NCBI RefSeq assembly: GCF_013282725.1
Contig: NZ_CP054043.1
Coordinates: 2,418,001-2,482,000 of the forward strand
Length of the DNA stretch: 64,000 bases
Reading direction: 5' to 3'
From: Yersinia mollaretii ATCC 43969
GTDB lineage: Bacteria > Pseudomonadota > Gammaproteobacteria > Enterobacterales > Enterobacteriaceae
The position numbers were made by a program, and so were the translations under genes. Each line of letters starts with the position of its first letter. Within the stretch, counting starts at the first letter, position 1. Shown piece by piece: positions 50,151 through 62,081 of this stretch. Below the pieces are notes generated by a model. That model searched no databases. It worked only from the letters and a program-made list of their open reading frames with translations, and was not told the DNA's origin.

Positions 50151-51269
50151 ATGAAAAAAGCATTAATTACTGGTGTTACCGGTCAAGATGGCTCTTATTT
50201 AGTAGAGTTGCTATTGAGCAAAGGATATGAGGTTCATGGTATTAAACGCCGTTCATCTTCTTTTAATACCAGCCGTATTGATCATATTTATCAAGACCGC
50301 CATGAAGAAAATCCTCGTTTCTTTTTACATTATGGCGATTTAACTGATACGTCGAATCTAGTTCGACTTATCCAGGAAATTCAACCGGATGAAATTTATA
50401 ATTTGGGGGCCCAGTCCCATGTGGCAGTTTCATTTGAATCGCCAGAATACACTGCGGATGTTGATGCTATGGGTACACTGCGCTTACTAGAGGCTATTCG
50501 TATCAATGGTCTCGAAAAGAAGACTCGTTTCTATCAAGCTTCAACTTCAGAGCTTTATGGTTTAGTGCAAGAAACCCCACAACGTGAAACAACACCATTC
50601 TACCCGCGCTCTCCTTATGCTGTGGCTAAAATGTATGCTTACTGGATTACAGTAAACTATCGCGAATCATATGGCATGTATGCTTGTAATGGCATCTTAT
50701 TTAACCATGAGTCTCCTCGTCGTGGTGAAACATTTGTTACTCGGAAAATTACTCGAGCTGTTGCAAATATTGCATTAGGTCTGGAAAAATGCCTTTATCT
50801 AGGCAATATTGACTCACTGCGGGATTGGGGTCATGCAAAAGATTACGTGCGCATGCAATGGATGATGTTGCAACAAGACAAACCAGAAGATTTTGTTATT
50901 GCTACTGGCAAGCAAATTACTGTTCGTGAGTTTGTGCGTATGTCGGCGAGAGAAGCTGGGATTGAATTGCAGTTTAGTGGTGAAGGTGTTGAAGAGATTG
51001 CTACTGTTGTTGCAGTTAATGGTAGCCATGCATCTTCAGTTAACATTGGGGATGTCATTGTTCGCATAGACCCACGTTATTTCCGTCCTGCTGAAGTTGA
51101 AACATTGCTAGGTGATCCAACGAAAGCTAAGAAAATATTGGGTTGGGTGCCTGAAATTACCGTCGAAGAAATGTGCGCAGAAATGGTTGCTAGCGATTTA
51201 GAACAAGCTAAGCAATATGCACTGTTAAAAGCTAACGGCTTTGACGTATCCATTTCATTGGAGAGTTAA
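50151..51269 (+). CDS. gmd: GDP-mannose 4,6-dehydratase, copy 1
   Basis: The 372-residue enzyme makes GDP-4-keto-6-deoxymannose. The NADP motif is [12 protein letters not shown] and the catalytic site is [10 protein letters not shown]. The start is the ATG at 50151; earlier in-frame starts (50115) have no homology support. fcl follows four bases after the stop. A second, diverged gmd lies at 58064. Confidence 0.96.
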   Translation: MKKALITGVTGQDGSYLVELLLSKGYEVHGIKRRSSSFNTSRIDHIYQDRHEENPRFFLHYGDLTDTSNLVRLIQEIQPDEIYNLGAQSHVAVSFESPEYTADVDAMGTLRLLEAIRINGLEKKTRFYQASTSELYGLVQETPQRETTPFYPRSPYAVAKMYAYWITVNYRESYGMYACNGILFNHESPRRGETFVTRKITRAVANIALGLEKCLYLGNIDSLRDWGHAKDYVRMQWMMLQQDKPEDFVIATGKQITVREFVRMSAREAGIELQFSGEGVEEIATVVAVNGSHASSVNIGDVIVRIDPRYFRPAEVETLLGDPTKAKKILGWVPEITVEEMCAEMVASDLEQAKQYALLKANGFDVSISLES

Positions 51270-51273
51270 TAAC

Positions 51274-52239
51274 GTGGATAAGAAACGCGTATTTGTCGCT
51301 GGGCATCGTGGTATGGTGGGTTCTGCCATTGTACGTCAACTTGAAAAACGCAACGATATTGAATTGATTGTTAGGACTCGAACTGAACTCGAACTCATGT
51401 CCCAATCAGCGGTACAAGAATTTTTTGCCTCCGAAAAAATTGATGAAGTCTACTTAGCGGCTGCAAAAGTAGGAGGAATTCAGGCGAATAATAATTATCC
51501 GGCAGAGTTTATCTACGAAAATTTAATGATTGAATGTAATATCATTCATGCGGCTCACCTAGCTGACATTCAGAAGCTATTGTTTTTGGGTTCATCCTGC
51601 ATCTATCCAAAATTTGCTGTACAACCAATGACAGAGGAAACTCTGTTGACCGGTGTTTTGGAACCGACTAATGAACCTTATGCAATTGCTAAAATTGCGG
51701 GTATTAAACTGTGTGAATCTTATAATCGACAATATGGCCGCGATTATCGCAGTGTTATGCCAACTAACCTTTATGGTGAAAATGATAATTTTCATCCCGA
51801 AAACTCCCATGTTATTCCTGCCTTATTGCGTCGCTTCTATGAAGCTAAAATGCGTGATGATAAAGAAATGGTTGTGTGGGGAACGGGCAAACCAATGCGT
51901 GAGTTTCTACATGTAGATGATATGGCTGCTGCCAGTGTGCATGTTATGGAGCTGTCTGATCAAATTTATCAAGCTAATACTCAACCGATGCTTTCTCATA
52001 TTAACGTTGGTACGGGGGAGGATTGCACCATCCGCGAATTGGCAGAAACTATGGCTAAAGTGATCGGTTTTAGCGGTAATTTAGTCTTTGATTCGACTAA
52101 GCCAGACGGAGCTCCTCGAAAACTGATGGACGTAAGCCGTCTGGCTAAGTTGGGCTGGCACTATCAGATCTCGCTTGAGAAAGGTTTAATGATGACTTAC
52201 CAATGGTTCTTGGAGCATCAGAATAATTTCAGAAAATAA
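51274..52239 (+). CDS. fcl: GDP-L-fucose synthase
   Basis: This 321-residue epimerase/reductase converts GDP-4-keto-6-deoxymannose into GDP-L-fucose. Motifs are [12 protein letters not shown] and [13 protein letters not shown]. The start is GTG at 51274 with GGAGAG about ten bases upstream, giving exactly the E. coli length. It is coupled to gmd. Confidence 0.95.
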   Translation: MDKKRVFVAGHRGMVGSAIVRQLEKRNDIELIVRTRTELELMSQSAVQEFFASEKIDEVYLAAAKVGGIQANNNYPAEFIYENLMIECNIIHAAHLADIQKLLFLGSSCIYPKFAVQPMTEETLLTGVLEPTNEPYAIAKIAGIKLCESYNRQYGRDYRSVMPTNLYGENDNFHPENSHVIPALLRRFYEAKMRDDKEMVVWGTGKPMREFLHVDDMAAASVHVMELSDQIYQANTQPMLSHINVGTGEDCTIRELAETMAKVIGFSGNLVFDSTKPDGAPRKLMDVSRLAKLGWHYQISLEKGLMMTYQWFLEHQNNFRK

Positions 52240-52369
52240 TATAGTCTGATATGAATTATCCTTTGGTAACTACTGATAGAGATCTTATTGATCAGTTCCT
52301 GGCTATAAGCTAATAATCAGGTCTATTTCAAGTACCAAATTCTATTTTCACGATAGGACGTAATTGCTT

Positions 52370-53776
52370 ATGCTATTACCTGTAATTATGGCTGGAGGTG
52401 CTGGTAGCCGTTTATGGCCATTATCCCGAGCTCTTTATCCTAAGCAATTCTTAGCGCTCACATCAGATTCGACGATGCTACAAGAAACCCTATTGCGCTT
52501 AGAAGGCCTTCCACATCTTGCACCACTAGTCATTTGCAACGAAGATCATCGCTTCATTATTGCTGAACAGTTACGTCAGAAGGGTCTGGTTCATAGCGGA
52601 ATAGTACTAGAGCCAGTTGGGCGTAATACTGCGCCAGCTATAGCACTAGCAGCGTTGCATGCAACCATGGATGGAGAAGATCCTCTGTTGCTGGTCTTAG
52701 CGGCTGATCACGTAATTCAGGATAAGCCAGCATTTATTCGTGCAGTCCAATGTGCTGAACCGCTTGCAAATGCGGGGAAACTGGTCACTTTTGGTATCGT
52801 ACCGAATAGCCCAGAAACAGGATATGGATATATTCGTCATGGAGGGCAGGTTGCTGATGGTGCTTATAAGGTTGCTGCTTTTGTTGAAAAGCCTGACCTG
52901 ACGACAGCAGAACAGTATTTATCTTCGGGCAACTATTATTGGAATAGCGGCATGTTTGTATTTAAAGCATCTCGCTACTTAGAAGAGTTAGGATTGCATC
53001 GCCCTGATATTTTGGCTGCCTGTAAGCGAGCAATAGCGGGTCAACATGCAGATTTAGACTTTATCCGTATCAATAAAGAGGCTTTCTCTAGTTGCCCTGA
53101 CGAGTCTATTGATTATGCTGTGATGGAAAAAACGTGTGATGCAGTCGTAGTCCCAATGGATGCACAATGGAGTGATGTTGGGTGCTGGTCAGCTCTTTGG
53201 GAGATTAATGCTAAAGATGATCACGGGAATGTAATACGTGGTGATGTATTAATGGAAGATACGAACAACAGTTACGTATATTCCCAAAATAGACTCGTTG
53301 CAACTGTAGGAATTAACGAGTTAGTCATTGTTGAAACTAAAGATGCTATTTTAGTTGCTCATAAAGATAAAGTACAAAACGTCAAAGAGATTGTTGGACA
53401 GCTTAAACTTGAATCTCGATGTGAATATCTACAGCACCGAGAAGTGTACCGCCCTTGGGGATCACACGATGCTATAGCTGAGGGGGTTCGTTACCATGTT
53501 CAGCATGTAACCGTGAAACCGGGCCAACGGATAGCGACTCAGATTCATTACCACAGAGCTGAACATTGGATTGTAGTTTCTGGTATTGCTAAAGTTCATT
53601 ATGGTAATGAAACTTATCTCGTTAATGAAAATGAATCTACTTATATACCTGTTGGTGTCGCACACTCTATTGAAAACCCAGGAAAGATTCCTTTGGAAAT
53701 AATAGAAGTCCATACAGGAAACTACCTTTCAGAGAATGATGTAGAACGAATTGATAATTTAGGTGTAGGGTATTAA
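52370..53776 (+). CDS. manC: Mannose-1-phosphate guanylyltransferase (ManC)
   Basis: The 468-residue bifunctional-type protein has the nucleotidyltransferase motif [14 protein letters not shown] at its start and a C-terminal cupin (phosphomannose isomerase-like) domain with [14 protein letters not shown]. It makes GDP-mannose, the precursor for both gmd enzymes. I prefer the ATG at 52370; an in-frame TTG at 52364 is closer to the AGGA ribosome site. Confidence 0.95.
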   Translation: MLLPVIMAGGAGSRLWPLSRALYPKQFLALTSDSTMLQETLLRLEGLPHLAPLVICNEDHRFIIAEQLRQKGLVHSGIVLEPVGRNTAPAIALAALHATMDGEDPLLLVLAADHVIQDKPAFIRAVQCAEPLANAGKLVTFGIVPNSPETGYGYIRHGGQVADGAYKVAAFVEKPDLTTAEQYLSSGNYYWNSGMFVFKASRYLEELGLHRPDILAACKRAIAGQHADLDFIRINKEAFSSCPDESIDYAVMEKTCDAVVVPMDAQWSDVGCWSALWEINAKDDHGNVIRGDVLMEDTNNSYVYSQNRLVATVGINELVIVETKDAILVAHKDKVQNVKEIVGQLKLESRCEYLQHREVYRPWGSHDAIAEGVRYHVQHVTVKPGQRIATQIHYHRAEHWIVVSGIAKVHYGNETYLVNENESTYIPVGVAHSIENPGKIPLEIIEVHTGNYLSENDVERIDNLGVGY

Positions 53777-53778
53777 GT

Positions 53779-54522
53779 ATGAAAGTAAGCATTATTACCG
53801 CTACATATAATAGCGAGAAGACAATATCTGATACTTTATTATCTTTAGAAAATCAAACTTATAGAGATATTGAATATATCATTGTTGATGGTGCATCAAA
53901 GGATCGTACATTAACTGTTATTAATCAGGACTCAACACGAGTTACTAAAGTTATTAGTGAGCCTGATGATGGTATTTATGATGCACTGAATAAAGGAATT
54001 GATGCCGCAACAGGTGATATTGTTGGTTTTTTACATTCTGATGATTTATTTGCTTATCCAGATGTCTTGACAGATATCGTGGCAATTTTCGAAAAAAAAC
54101 AATGTGACGCTGTATATGGTGATTTGCAATATGTCGCAAAAAATGATTTAACTAAAGTCATTAGGTGTTGGGAAAGTGGTTTTTTTAACCATAGAAAAAT
54201 GAAATATGGTTGGATGCCTCCTCATCCTACATTTTATATGAAACGAGACCTTTATGTGAGCTTGGGGGGATTTGATTTGAATTATAAAATATCAGCTGAT
54301 TATGATTCTCTCACTCGTTATATAATTAATCATCAAATTAAAATATCCTATTTGCCTAAAGTTCTTATTAAGATGAGAGTCGGAGGGATTAGTAATCGTT
54401 CATTTAGAAGTATGTTATTAAAGTCTAAAGAAGATATTAAAATAATGAGAGTGCGCGGGCTGTTTTGGCCTGTTTCATTGTTATGCAAGAACTTATCTAA
54501 ATTCCCCCAGTTTATAAAGTGA
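53779..54522 (+). CDS. GT2 family glycosyltransferase, WbyL-like
   Basis: The 247-residue protein has [32 protein letters not shown] and the acidic FLHSDDLF (about residues 89-96). It sits between manC and manB, just where Y. pseudotuberculosis clusters carry wbyL. It probably adds the sugar next to the initiating GlcNAc, but the donor is not readable. It starts two bases after the manC stop. Confidence 0.83.
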   Translation: MKVSIITATYNSEKTISDTLLSLENQTYRDIEYIIVDGASKDRTLTVINQDSTRVTKVISEPDDGIYDALNKGIDAATGDIVGFLHSDDLFAYPDVLTDIVAIFEKKQCDAVYGDLQYVAKNDLTKVIRCWESGFFNHRKMKYGWMPPHPTFYMKRDLYVSLGGFDLNYKISADYDSLTRYIINHQIKISYLPKVLIKMRVGGISNRSFRSMLLKSKEDIKIMRVRGLFWPVSLLCKNLSKFPQFIK

Positions 54523-54526
54523 TAAC

Positions 54527-55897
54527 ATGTCTAAACTAACCTGTTTCAAAGCTTATGATATTCGTGGCCGACTAGGTGATGAATTAAATGAAGATATAGC
54601 TTATCGTATAGGTCGTGCTTATGGTGAGTTTGCTAAACCTAAGAAGGTTGTAGTTGGTGGTGATGTTAGATTAACTAGTGAAAATCTTAAGTTAGCTTTG
54701 AGCAAAGGCTTGCAGGATGCGGGAACTGATGTTTTTGATATTGGTTTATCAGGCACGGAAGAAATGTATTTTGCTACCTTCCATCTTGGAGTTGATGGTG
54801 GTATCGAAGTCACTGCTAGCCATAATCCAATAGATTACAACGGAATGAAACTTGTTCGTGAGGATTCTAGGCCCATCAGTGGAGATACAGGATTGCTGGA
54901 TATTCAATATTTAGCTGAGCAGAATGAATTTCCAATCGTAGATAGTAATAAAATAGGTAGTTATAAAAAGATATCTATTCTTGATGAGTATATCGATCAT
55001 TTAATTAGTTATATATCTCCACCTAATTTTAAGCCTTTAAAATTAGTGATTAACAGTGGTAATGGTGCTGCTGGTCATGTTATTGATGCATTGGAAAAAC
55101 GGTTTTCTGAATTAACTATTCCGATAACTTTGATAAAAATAAATCATGAACCAGATGGGACATTCCCTAATGGTATCCCAAATCCATTATTACCTGAGTG
55201 TCGGCAAGATACCACTGATGCCGTTTTAGCATATGGCGCGGATATGGGGATTGCTTTTGATGGTGACTTTGATCGTTGTTTTTTCTTTAATAACAAAGGT
55301 GAATTTATCGAGGGATACTATATTGTTGGACTTTTAGCCGAGAGCTTTTTGCAGAAAAATGCTGGCGCTAAAATTATTCATGATCCTCGTTTGAGTTGGA
55401 ATACTATAGATATAGTTAATACCTTAGGTGGGAAACCTATAATGTCCAAAACCGGACATGCGTTTATTAAAGAACGTATGCGAAAAGAAGATGCAGTTTA
55501 TGGTGGTGAAATGAGTGCTCATCATTATTTTCGCGATTTTTCTTATTGTGACTCAGGAATGATTCCATGGTTGCTTATCTCTGAAATTATATCCGTCAAA
55601 GGGAAAAGTCTGGAACAATTAGTTAAAGAGCGTATGCTCGCTTACCCTGCATCTGGAGAAATAAACTCTAAGTTAATCGATCCAATCTCTGCAATAGCAA
55701 GAGTTCGTTCTGCATATGAAGATAGAGCTATTAGTATTAATGAAATTGATGGGATTAGTATGGAGTTTTCTGAGTGGCGATTTAATTTGCGCAGCTCAAA
55801 CACCGAGTCTGTTGTACGATTAAATGTTGAATCAAAGCGTGATAAACAGCTAATGGAAATAGAAACATCGAATATTTTAAGAATATTAAGGAAGTGA
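54527..55897 (+). CDS. manB: Phosphomannomutase (ManB)
   Basis: This 456-residue phosphohexomutase has the phosphoserine loop [14 protein letters not shown], the metal loop [10 protein letters not shown] and the sugar loop [10 protein letters not shown]. It converts mannose-6-phosphate to mannose-1-phosphate for ManC. Confidence 0.95.
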   Translation: MSKLTCFKAYDIRGRLGDELNEDIAYRIGRAYGEFAKPKKVVVGGDVRLTSENLKLALSKGLQDAGTDVFDIGLSGTEEMYFATFHLGVDGGIEVTASHNPIDYNGMKLVREDSRPISGDTGLLDIQYLAEQNEFPIVDSNKIGSYKKISILDEYIDHLISYISPPNFKPLKLVINSGNGAAGHVIDALEKRFSELTIPITLIKINHEPDGTFPNGIPNPLLPECRQDTTDAVLAYGADMGIAFDGDFDRCFFFNNKGEFIEGYYIVGLLAESFLQKNAGAKIIHDPRLSWNTIDIVNTLGGKPIMSKTGHAFIKERMRKEDAVYGGEMSAHHYFRDFSYCDSGMIPWLLISEIISVKGKSLEQLVKERMLAYPASGEINSKLIDPISAIARVRSAYEDRAISINEIDGISMEFSEWRFNLRSSNTESVVRLNVESKRDKQLMEIETSNILRILRK

Positions 55898-56183
55898 TTT
55901 TTTATAACTATATGACTTAATACAGTACTATCAGAAATGATAGTATAGAAAATACTAGAATAAATTACTTTTAACTTGTCCGGATGTTTTAATAATAGTG
56001 TATAGCTGAGTGCTGAGCAAGCCCTAAACTTGCTAAGAGAAAGTTGGGCTGGTAAGCGAAAAAGGATTTATCTGACATACTTCAAAATGCCTGAGATGGT
56101 AAAATCTGCATCAGAACAGCTATAACTGATAGCTCTTTCTTCGTAATTAATAGTTACTACTCTAATAGAAATGGATAAAATTG

Positions 56184-57227
56184 ATGAATGGCAGATCTAT
56201 AGATGATAAGAAGTTATCTTCCTTTGAGCAATATAAGTTATCTTCTAATAAGGATGAAATAGATCTCATAGAACTAGTATCTATTGTGTTAAATTCATAT
56301 AAGTCAGTTGTTTTTATTACCCTAGCGTTTGTTTTTTTTGGGGGGTGTACTATATTTTTCTCTCCAAAAAACTGGGTCAGTTCTGCGGCTGTTTCTCTCC
56401 CTTCCGATCTTCAACTTCAATCTCTAGAAACTGTAAATACCTCACTGTTGTTATTAAATATTGATATTAATATTAGTCAAGAGGATGTTTTTGGGGTATT
56501 TAGAAAGTATTACTCATCTCAGGATCTATTTAATAAGTACTTAGATACTCTGAAGGTTAAGCCGGTAGGGAGTGTGTCGGTTACAGGAATTGTTACAGAT
56601 AAAAATGCTTATATTCTCAGTTACAATTCTAGTATAGATTCTGGTATGAAAGAAATATTGTCTGGCTACATTGATTATGTTAACAGACAAGTGAGTAATA
56701 ATATAAATTATAATATTGAACTTATATTAGATACTTCCAAAAAAACAGCGAATGAAGAGTATCAGCTTGCTTTACAGCAAGCTGAAAATGAGCAGAAGGT
56801 TAAAATACAACGATTGGAATATGCTGCGTTAATAGCTAAAGCCGCTGGATTGCAAAAACCAATTAACAATGAGTTTGAGAGTCTTGATAAAATTTCGAGT
56901 TATCCTATTTCATTGGGTTATGATGCATTAGATAAGCAATTAGAAATTGAAAAATCAATATCAGATCTAACGACAATTAATGCTGAGTTACTTAATAAAA
57001 AACTCTATCTAGATAAAATTAATGCACTTCAGCCAGTGATCATTCATCTTGATGCATTCGAATATTTACAGTTCCCTTCTGAACCAGTGCAGCAAGATGC
57101 TAAAAAGCGTCTTCTCACAATAATTATATTTGGCTTTATTGGCTTTGTTAGTTCTATTGGATTTGTCTTGGTTCGTCATTATATTCGTGAACGACAGGCT
57201 GCATTACTTAAATTGCCGAACGAATAA
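56184..57227 (+). CDS. wzz: O-antigen chain-length determinant Wzz
   Basis: The 347-residue protein has an N-terminal membrane helix (about residues 40-58), a long periplasmic helical region, and a C-terminal proline-containing stretch FPSEPVQQDAKKR before the second membrane helix (about 308-330). It sets the modal length of Wzy-made chains. The ATG at 56184 is used; a TTG at 56181 abuts it. It is last in unit 1 and is followed by a terminator. Between manB and wzz lie 286 bases with no gene seen. Confidence 0.92.
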   Translation: MNGRSIDDKKLSSFEQYKLSSNKDEIDLIELVSIVLNSYKSVVFITLAFVFFGGCTIFFSPKNWVSSAAVSLPSDLQLQSLETVNTSLLLLNIDINISQEDVFGVFRKYYSSQDLFNKYLDTLKVKPVGSVSVTGIVTDKNAYILSYNSSIDSGMKEILSGYIDYVNRQVSNNINYNIELILDTSKKTANEEYQLALQQAENEQKVKIQRLEYAALIAKAAGLQKPINNEFESLDKISSYPISLGYDALDKQLEIEKSISDLTTINAELLNKKLYLDKINALQPVIIHLDAFEYLQFPSEPVQQDAKKRLLTIIIFGFIGFVSSIGFVLVRHYIRERQAALLKLPNE

Positions 57228-57254
57228 TATCTTTGCTTTATCCTCTTCATGATT

Positions 57255-57298
57255 AGGGCGATGGTGTAGTTTAAGCCATCGCCCTTTCTGTTTTTGTG
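57255..57298 (+). terminator. Intrinsic terminator after wzz
   Basis: AGGGCGATGG (57255-57264) pairs with CCATCGCCCT (57276-57285) and is followed by TTCTGTTTTT. It closes unit 1 and makes unit 2 dependent on its own promoter. Confidence 0.92.
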
Positions 57299-57791
57299 AC
57301 CTCTTTGTATTAGTCCTATTCCCCAGAGAACTTCCAACCGATTTTGTAATATTTCCGTTACTGACATACCTCACATTTTGTTTGGAGAGTAGTCAAAAAG
57401 ACTAAAGCAAACCTCGGTTCTGTGTTCCAAAGATTTCATCCCGCCATATTTCGATTCCAGTTATAGTCACTGGCTTTCGACACACCACTCTCGTAGCAAA
57501 TATTCCCCCACATGTTAGTCACCTGAAACTTCCTCTAAGGCCGCAGAATATTAATTGTCGTAACACGAAGCTACAGCATAAAACCACTGCTAACTGATTG
57601 TATTTTAATCAGGTAATGATGGGGTGTGGTATGGGAAATCTAGGTGAGGCAATAAGTTATGTACAAAATTAGTACAAATAAATGGCGGTTTTTCCATATC
57701 TATGATTAGTTAATACTACTAACTAAAGGTAATTTTTGGAAATAACCTGTCGATTTATGAATTTATGGCTAAGCTTTACCTTGTAAAATGT

Positions 57792-57828
57792 CAGTGCATT
57801 GGCTGCTGTGAGCCAAGGGCGGTAGCGT
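57792..57828 (+). promoter_or_regulatory. JUMPStart element with ops, unit 2
   Basis: The 37-base element starts CAGTGCATTGG and ends with the ops core GGCGGTAGCGT (57818-57828). It differs from the first element (37186) at only four of the first 35 positions. It lies downstream of a terminator, so a second RfaH-controlled transcript is expected. Confidence 0.92.
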
Positions 57829-58063
57829 TCTATTAGTCTCCCCAGTGTCAGGATTGTTTGATTTCACTCATAAACGATTGGCACGGTTGTCTAAAATTTT
57901 TTGGGGAATTTGACACGACAAAAACGTTCCACACTGTCTCTGGCACAATCCATATCCGTGATTTGATATTATTGTTGCTACAGCACGAGAGCTTCATATC
58001 TCATGATGACAATCTCAGAATTTGCCATGAATCTTTTAAGATCAAAGTACGATTGGGACTAAA

Positions 58064-59182
<1,119 letters not shown>

Positions 59183-59187
59183 TTGCG

Positions 59188-59357
59188 ATGAATGAAAAAT
59201 GTTTGTTTGTCTCGGGTCATCATGGAGTGGTAATACCTGCTGTTGTTTGCCGACTAGTCAATGTACAAGATATTTAATAAGTGCTAGCTATATTTCTTCT
59301 GGCATCATTCATGTTATTGGTAATGCTGAATTAGCTCCATTTTTGTTTGTGTGTAAG
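59188..59357 (+). pseudogene. Remnant of a second fcl (GDP-fucose synthase)
   Basis: An ATG at 59188 opens a 29-codon frame (MNEKCLFVSGHHGVV, ending at TAA 59275). It aligns with the fcl N-terminus ([15 protein letters not shown]) in the NAD-binding loop. Just downstream, the frame at about 59301-59357 reads GIIHVIGNAELAPFLFV, resembling the later fcl stretch [17 protein letters not shown]. The roughly 80 residues between are deleted and the rest of the gene is gone. It lies five bases after gmd copy 2, where fcl lies after gmd copy 1. Confidence 0.75.
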
Positions 59358-59653
59358 CATTTAAATTAAAATGGTTTTATAGGACTAGAAAAGTCAGGAG
59401 TAAGTTTTTAAGCCCTGGGTTTTTTACTGAGTAGGTTTTGAATAAATATAACTATTACTCTTGAGTATTCCTGTTGATGAAACCTATTTCCATAATGTGA
59501 TTTATTTAATAGGGCGGTTTTATTTAATTATTTCCTATATTCAGACTAAATGTTTGAAGTGCAAACCCTCGACACCAAATATGAATCATTCCAACGAAGA
59601 CAATAATATCAGTTTTCAAAGCACCGCTGGGTGTCTGATTGGAGTAAACTAAA
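59278..59653. other. Gap between the fcl remnant and wzm
   Basis: 376 bases with no intact gene. The first 80 carry the second fcl fragment; the remainder is AT-rich sequence without a recognisable frame, presumably scar DNA from loss of fcl and any genes between it and wzm. Confidence 0.55.
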
Positions 59654-60439
59654 TTGTTTTTATCTCTTTGGCGCCATCGCAGTTTGGTTATTGAACTGAC
59701 AAAACGAGAGTTTTCCGGAAAATATCGTGGCTCTTTCGGGGGGGCTATTTGGTCTCTGATACAGCCTCTATTTATGCTTGCAGTTTATACCGTTGCCTTT
59801 GGTGTTATTCTCAAAGCAAGATGGGGATTTTCTGGTTCGACGGTGGACTATGCCCTTATGCTATTTGCAGGTTTGATTGTTTTTAATCTATTTTCTGAAG
59901 TTCTTACTAAATCAACAATGCTGATTGTCGGGCAACCCAACTTTGTCAAAAAGGTGGTTTTTCCTTTGGAGTTGCTGCCCGTAATTACGGTGTTCACAGC
60001 ATTGGTTCATGCTTTTATTGGTATTGCTGTATGGTTGGTAGGATATCAGTTGCTGATAGGTACACCAAAGCTGACGATACTATATTTCCCTCTGGTTTTA
60101 TTCTGTTTTTTGCCGGTTTTATTAGGTGTGGGATGGCTACTTTCATCGATTGGAGTGATTTTTCGTGATATTAGCCAGATAACTAGCATGCTTAATCATG
60201 TATTACTTTTTTTGACCCCAATTTTTTTTAGTATTGAAGCCGCCCCCCCCTTGTTACAAAAATTTCTGCTGTTAAATCCATTGACCTTTATTGTCGAACA
60301 ATTCCGCCTGATCTTGTTTTATGGAGAAATACCTATGTTCAATGGCCTGGCTATATATTTTGTGTTGGCAACGCTATTTGCCTGGCTCTCGTTTATGTTG
60401 TTCAGACGTTTGCGTCCCAACTTTGCAAACATGGTGTAA
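59654..60439 (+). CDS. wzm: Polysaccharide ABC transporter permease Wzm
   Basis: The 261-residue ABC-2 type permease has six hydrophobic helices and the N-terminal amphipathic pattern LTKREFSGKYRGSFGGAIWSLIQP typical of Wzm/KpsM-like exporters. The start is TTG at 59654, nine bases behind GGAG. With Wzt it exports completed lipid-linked polysaccharide across the inner membrane, an alternative to Wzx/Wzy. wzt starts directly behind its stop. Confidence 0.92.
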   Translation: MFLSLWRHRSLVIELTKREFSGKYRGSFGGAIWSLIQPLFMLAVYTVAFGVILKARWGFSGSTVDYALMLFAGLIVFNLFSEVLTKSTMLIVGQPNFVKKVVFPLELLPVITVFTALVHAFIGIAVWLVGYQLLIGTPKLTILYFPLVLFCFLPVLLGVGWLLSSIGVIFRDISQITSMLNHVLLFLTPIFFSIEAAPPLLQKFLLLNPLTFIVEQFRLILFYGEIPMFNGLAIYFVLATLFAWLSFMLFRRLRPNFANMV

Positions 60440-61750
60440 ATGATGACCAATGTCGCCATTTCAGTTCGTAATGTCAGTAAATGTTACCGTGTATTTGATG
60501 ATCAACGCTCTCGATTGCTACACGCTATTTGGCCCAAATATGTAAATGGCATGCAAGATGTTTGGGCCTTGAAAGATATTAACTTTGAGGTACAGCGGGG
60601 GGAAGCTATTGCGCTTATCGGCCGCAATGGTGGTGGCAAAAGTACTCTGCTTGAAATATTGACAGGCACGCTGACGCCCACGACAGGAGAGGTCAATGTC
60701 AACGGCCGCGTCTCCGCCTTGTTGGAACTCGGTAGTGGTTTTAATCCTGAATATTCAGGAAGGGATAACGTCATATTAAATGGTTTGCTATTGGGATTAA
60801 GCAAACAGGAAATAGTGGAGCGTTTTGATGAAATTGAGGCTTTTGCAGAAATAGGTACGGCTATTGAACGGCCTGTCAAAACCTATTCCAGTGGCATGAT
60901 GATGCGTTTGGCTTTCTCGGTACAAGTCCTTTGTGAACCGGATATTCTCATTATTGATGAAGCACTTAGTGTGGGAGATTTTTTCTTTCAGCAAAAGTGT
61001 TTTAGCTATATTCGGGGGTTGCGTACTAAAGGCGTTACGCTGCTATTCGTTTCACATGATATGGGTACAGTGCGGGATCTGTGTAGCCATGCACTCTATC
61101 TGCAACAAGGGCAGTTGGTGTGGAATGGCGAGGTTAATGCGGCAATTCAGCGCTATCTTGGTGGGGAGTCATCGGTGAAAACGTCGGTGGATACAGTATG
61201 TCCCCCAGACAATCTCATATCTGCAAAAGATCTTAGCTCAGAAAACCCATGGGGAAACGTGGCCTTATGGCAGAGAGCAAGAAGGGCGGATCAGATGACA
61301 CAAATTGTGGCCGTTGTGATAGAGGATATTGTCGGTAATGCCACACAGGTGATACGACTCGGAGAAACACTACGTTTGATAGTGTGGTATCAGGCCAACG
61401 AAGTTGGGCCCGTGCATGTTAGCGTGCTGATAAAAAATGCTTATGAACAACTGGTTAATTGCACCAGTTCTTACACGTTAGGCATCCCAATGCTGGCGAG
61501 TACTGGCTGTCATCTTGCTACTTTTACGCTTGATCTTGACTTCAATCTTGAGGCTGGACAGTACTCGCTCATGGTCAGTTTAGGGGTGATCGGTGAGCAG
61601 CCCAATCAAGGGACGATACTGGATGAAACACCTTATTTGGGACCATTAACTGTCCGTTGGGACTATTCAGTCGATATTCCACCATTTTTAGGCATGTTCG
61701 GAGTGCCAGTTCGTGCCAATTCTCCTGTGCTTTACCAAGAAGAGATTTAG
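60440..61750 (+). CDS. wzt: Polysaccharide ABC transporter ATPase Wzt with C-terminal carbohydrate-binding-like domain
   Basis: This 436-residue protein has an ATPase domain (Walker A GRNGGGKST near residue 67, signature YSSGMMMRLAF near 150, Walker B ILIIDEALSVGD). It then has an extra domain of about 170 residues (about 265-430) rich in beta strands. The family has two forms; those with this extension, such as Wzt of E. coli O9a, bind the modified non-reducing end of the finished chain. I therefore expect a terminal modification of the exported glycan. Confidence 0.92.
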   Translation: MMTNVAISVRNVSKCYRVFDDQRSRLLHAIWPKYVNGMQDVWALKDINFEVQRGEAIALIGRNGGGKSTLLEILTGTLTPTTGEVNVNGRVSALLELGSGFNPEYSGRDNVILNGLLLGLSKQEIVERFDEIEAFAEIGTAIERPVKTYSSGMMMRLAFSVQVLCEPDILIIDEALSVGDFFFQQKCFSYIRGLRTKGVTLLFVSHDMGTVRDLCSHALYLQQGQLVWNGEVNAAIQRYLGGESSVKTSVDTVCPPDNLISAKDLSSENPWGNVALWQRARRADQMTQIVAVVIEDIVGNATQVIRLGETLRLIVWYQANEVGPVHVSVLIKNAYEQLVNCTSSYTLGIPMLASTGCHLATFTLDLDFNLEAGQYSLMVSLGVIGEQPNQGTILDETPYLGPLTVRWDYSVDIPPFLGMFGVPVRANSPVLYQEEI

Positions 61751-62081
61751 TCGTTATGGATATTCCAAAAAATATGGGATTTACATAGTTCTGCTTTTCC
61801 AAAATAGTTGGTTTATCTGCGGACATCCTTTTTGCATTATTACCGCCTAAGAGATTCTTAATACCAGATTTTTATCTGGTACGAGAGAGGTTAGTGTAAC
61901 GCGGAGAAAAATGGAGAGTGTCTTCACGATTTTTTATTGAATAAGTGGTGTAGACTTTGAACTATTATCTAAATATGTGTCAATACTGTCTTTTCCTCGC
62001 CACTCACTAATAATCATGTACCCGATGGTCGGTAGAAACTAAAAGGTATATTTAAGAAAATGGAAAATTCTTGGGGGCTCT
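61751..62081. other. wzt to methyltransferase-glycosyltransferase gap
   Basis: 331 bases with no gene seen. A small perfect hairpin, TACCAGAT (61862-61869) with ATCTGGTA (61874-61881), lies inside without a following T-run. The AT-rich remainder may hold an internal promoter for the next gene. Confidence 0.5.

Larger units (their letters stand above)
57228..58063. other. Inter-cluster region with terminator, possible remnant DNA and second JUMPStart
   Basis: These 836 bases separate the two polysaccharide units. They contain the wzz terminator (57255-57298), about 450 bases with no open gene on either strand (57300-57790), the second JUMPStart (57792-57828), and a 236-base leader. The stop-riddled middle part could be decayed DNA left by the join of two clusters, but I recognise no family in it. 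Confidence 0.6.

Noticed and set aside
61862..61881. Perfect 8-base hairpin in the gap after wzt, considered as a terminator
   Set aside because: No T-run follows and the next gene is in the same direction, so termination is not supported.
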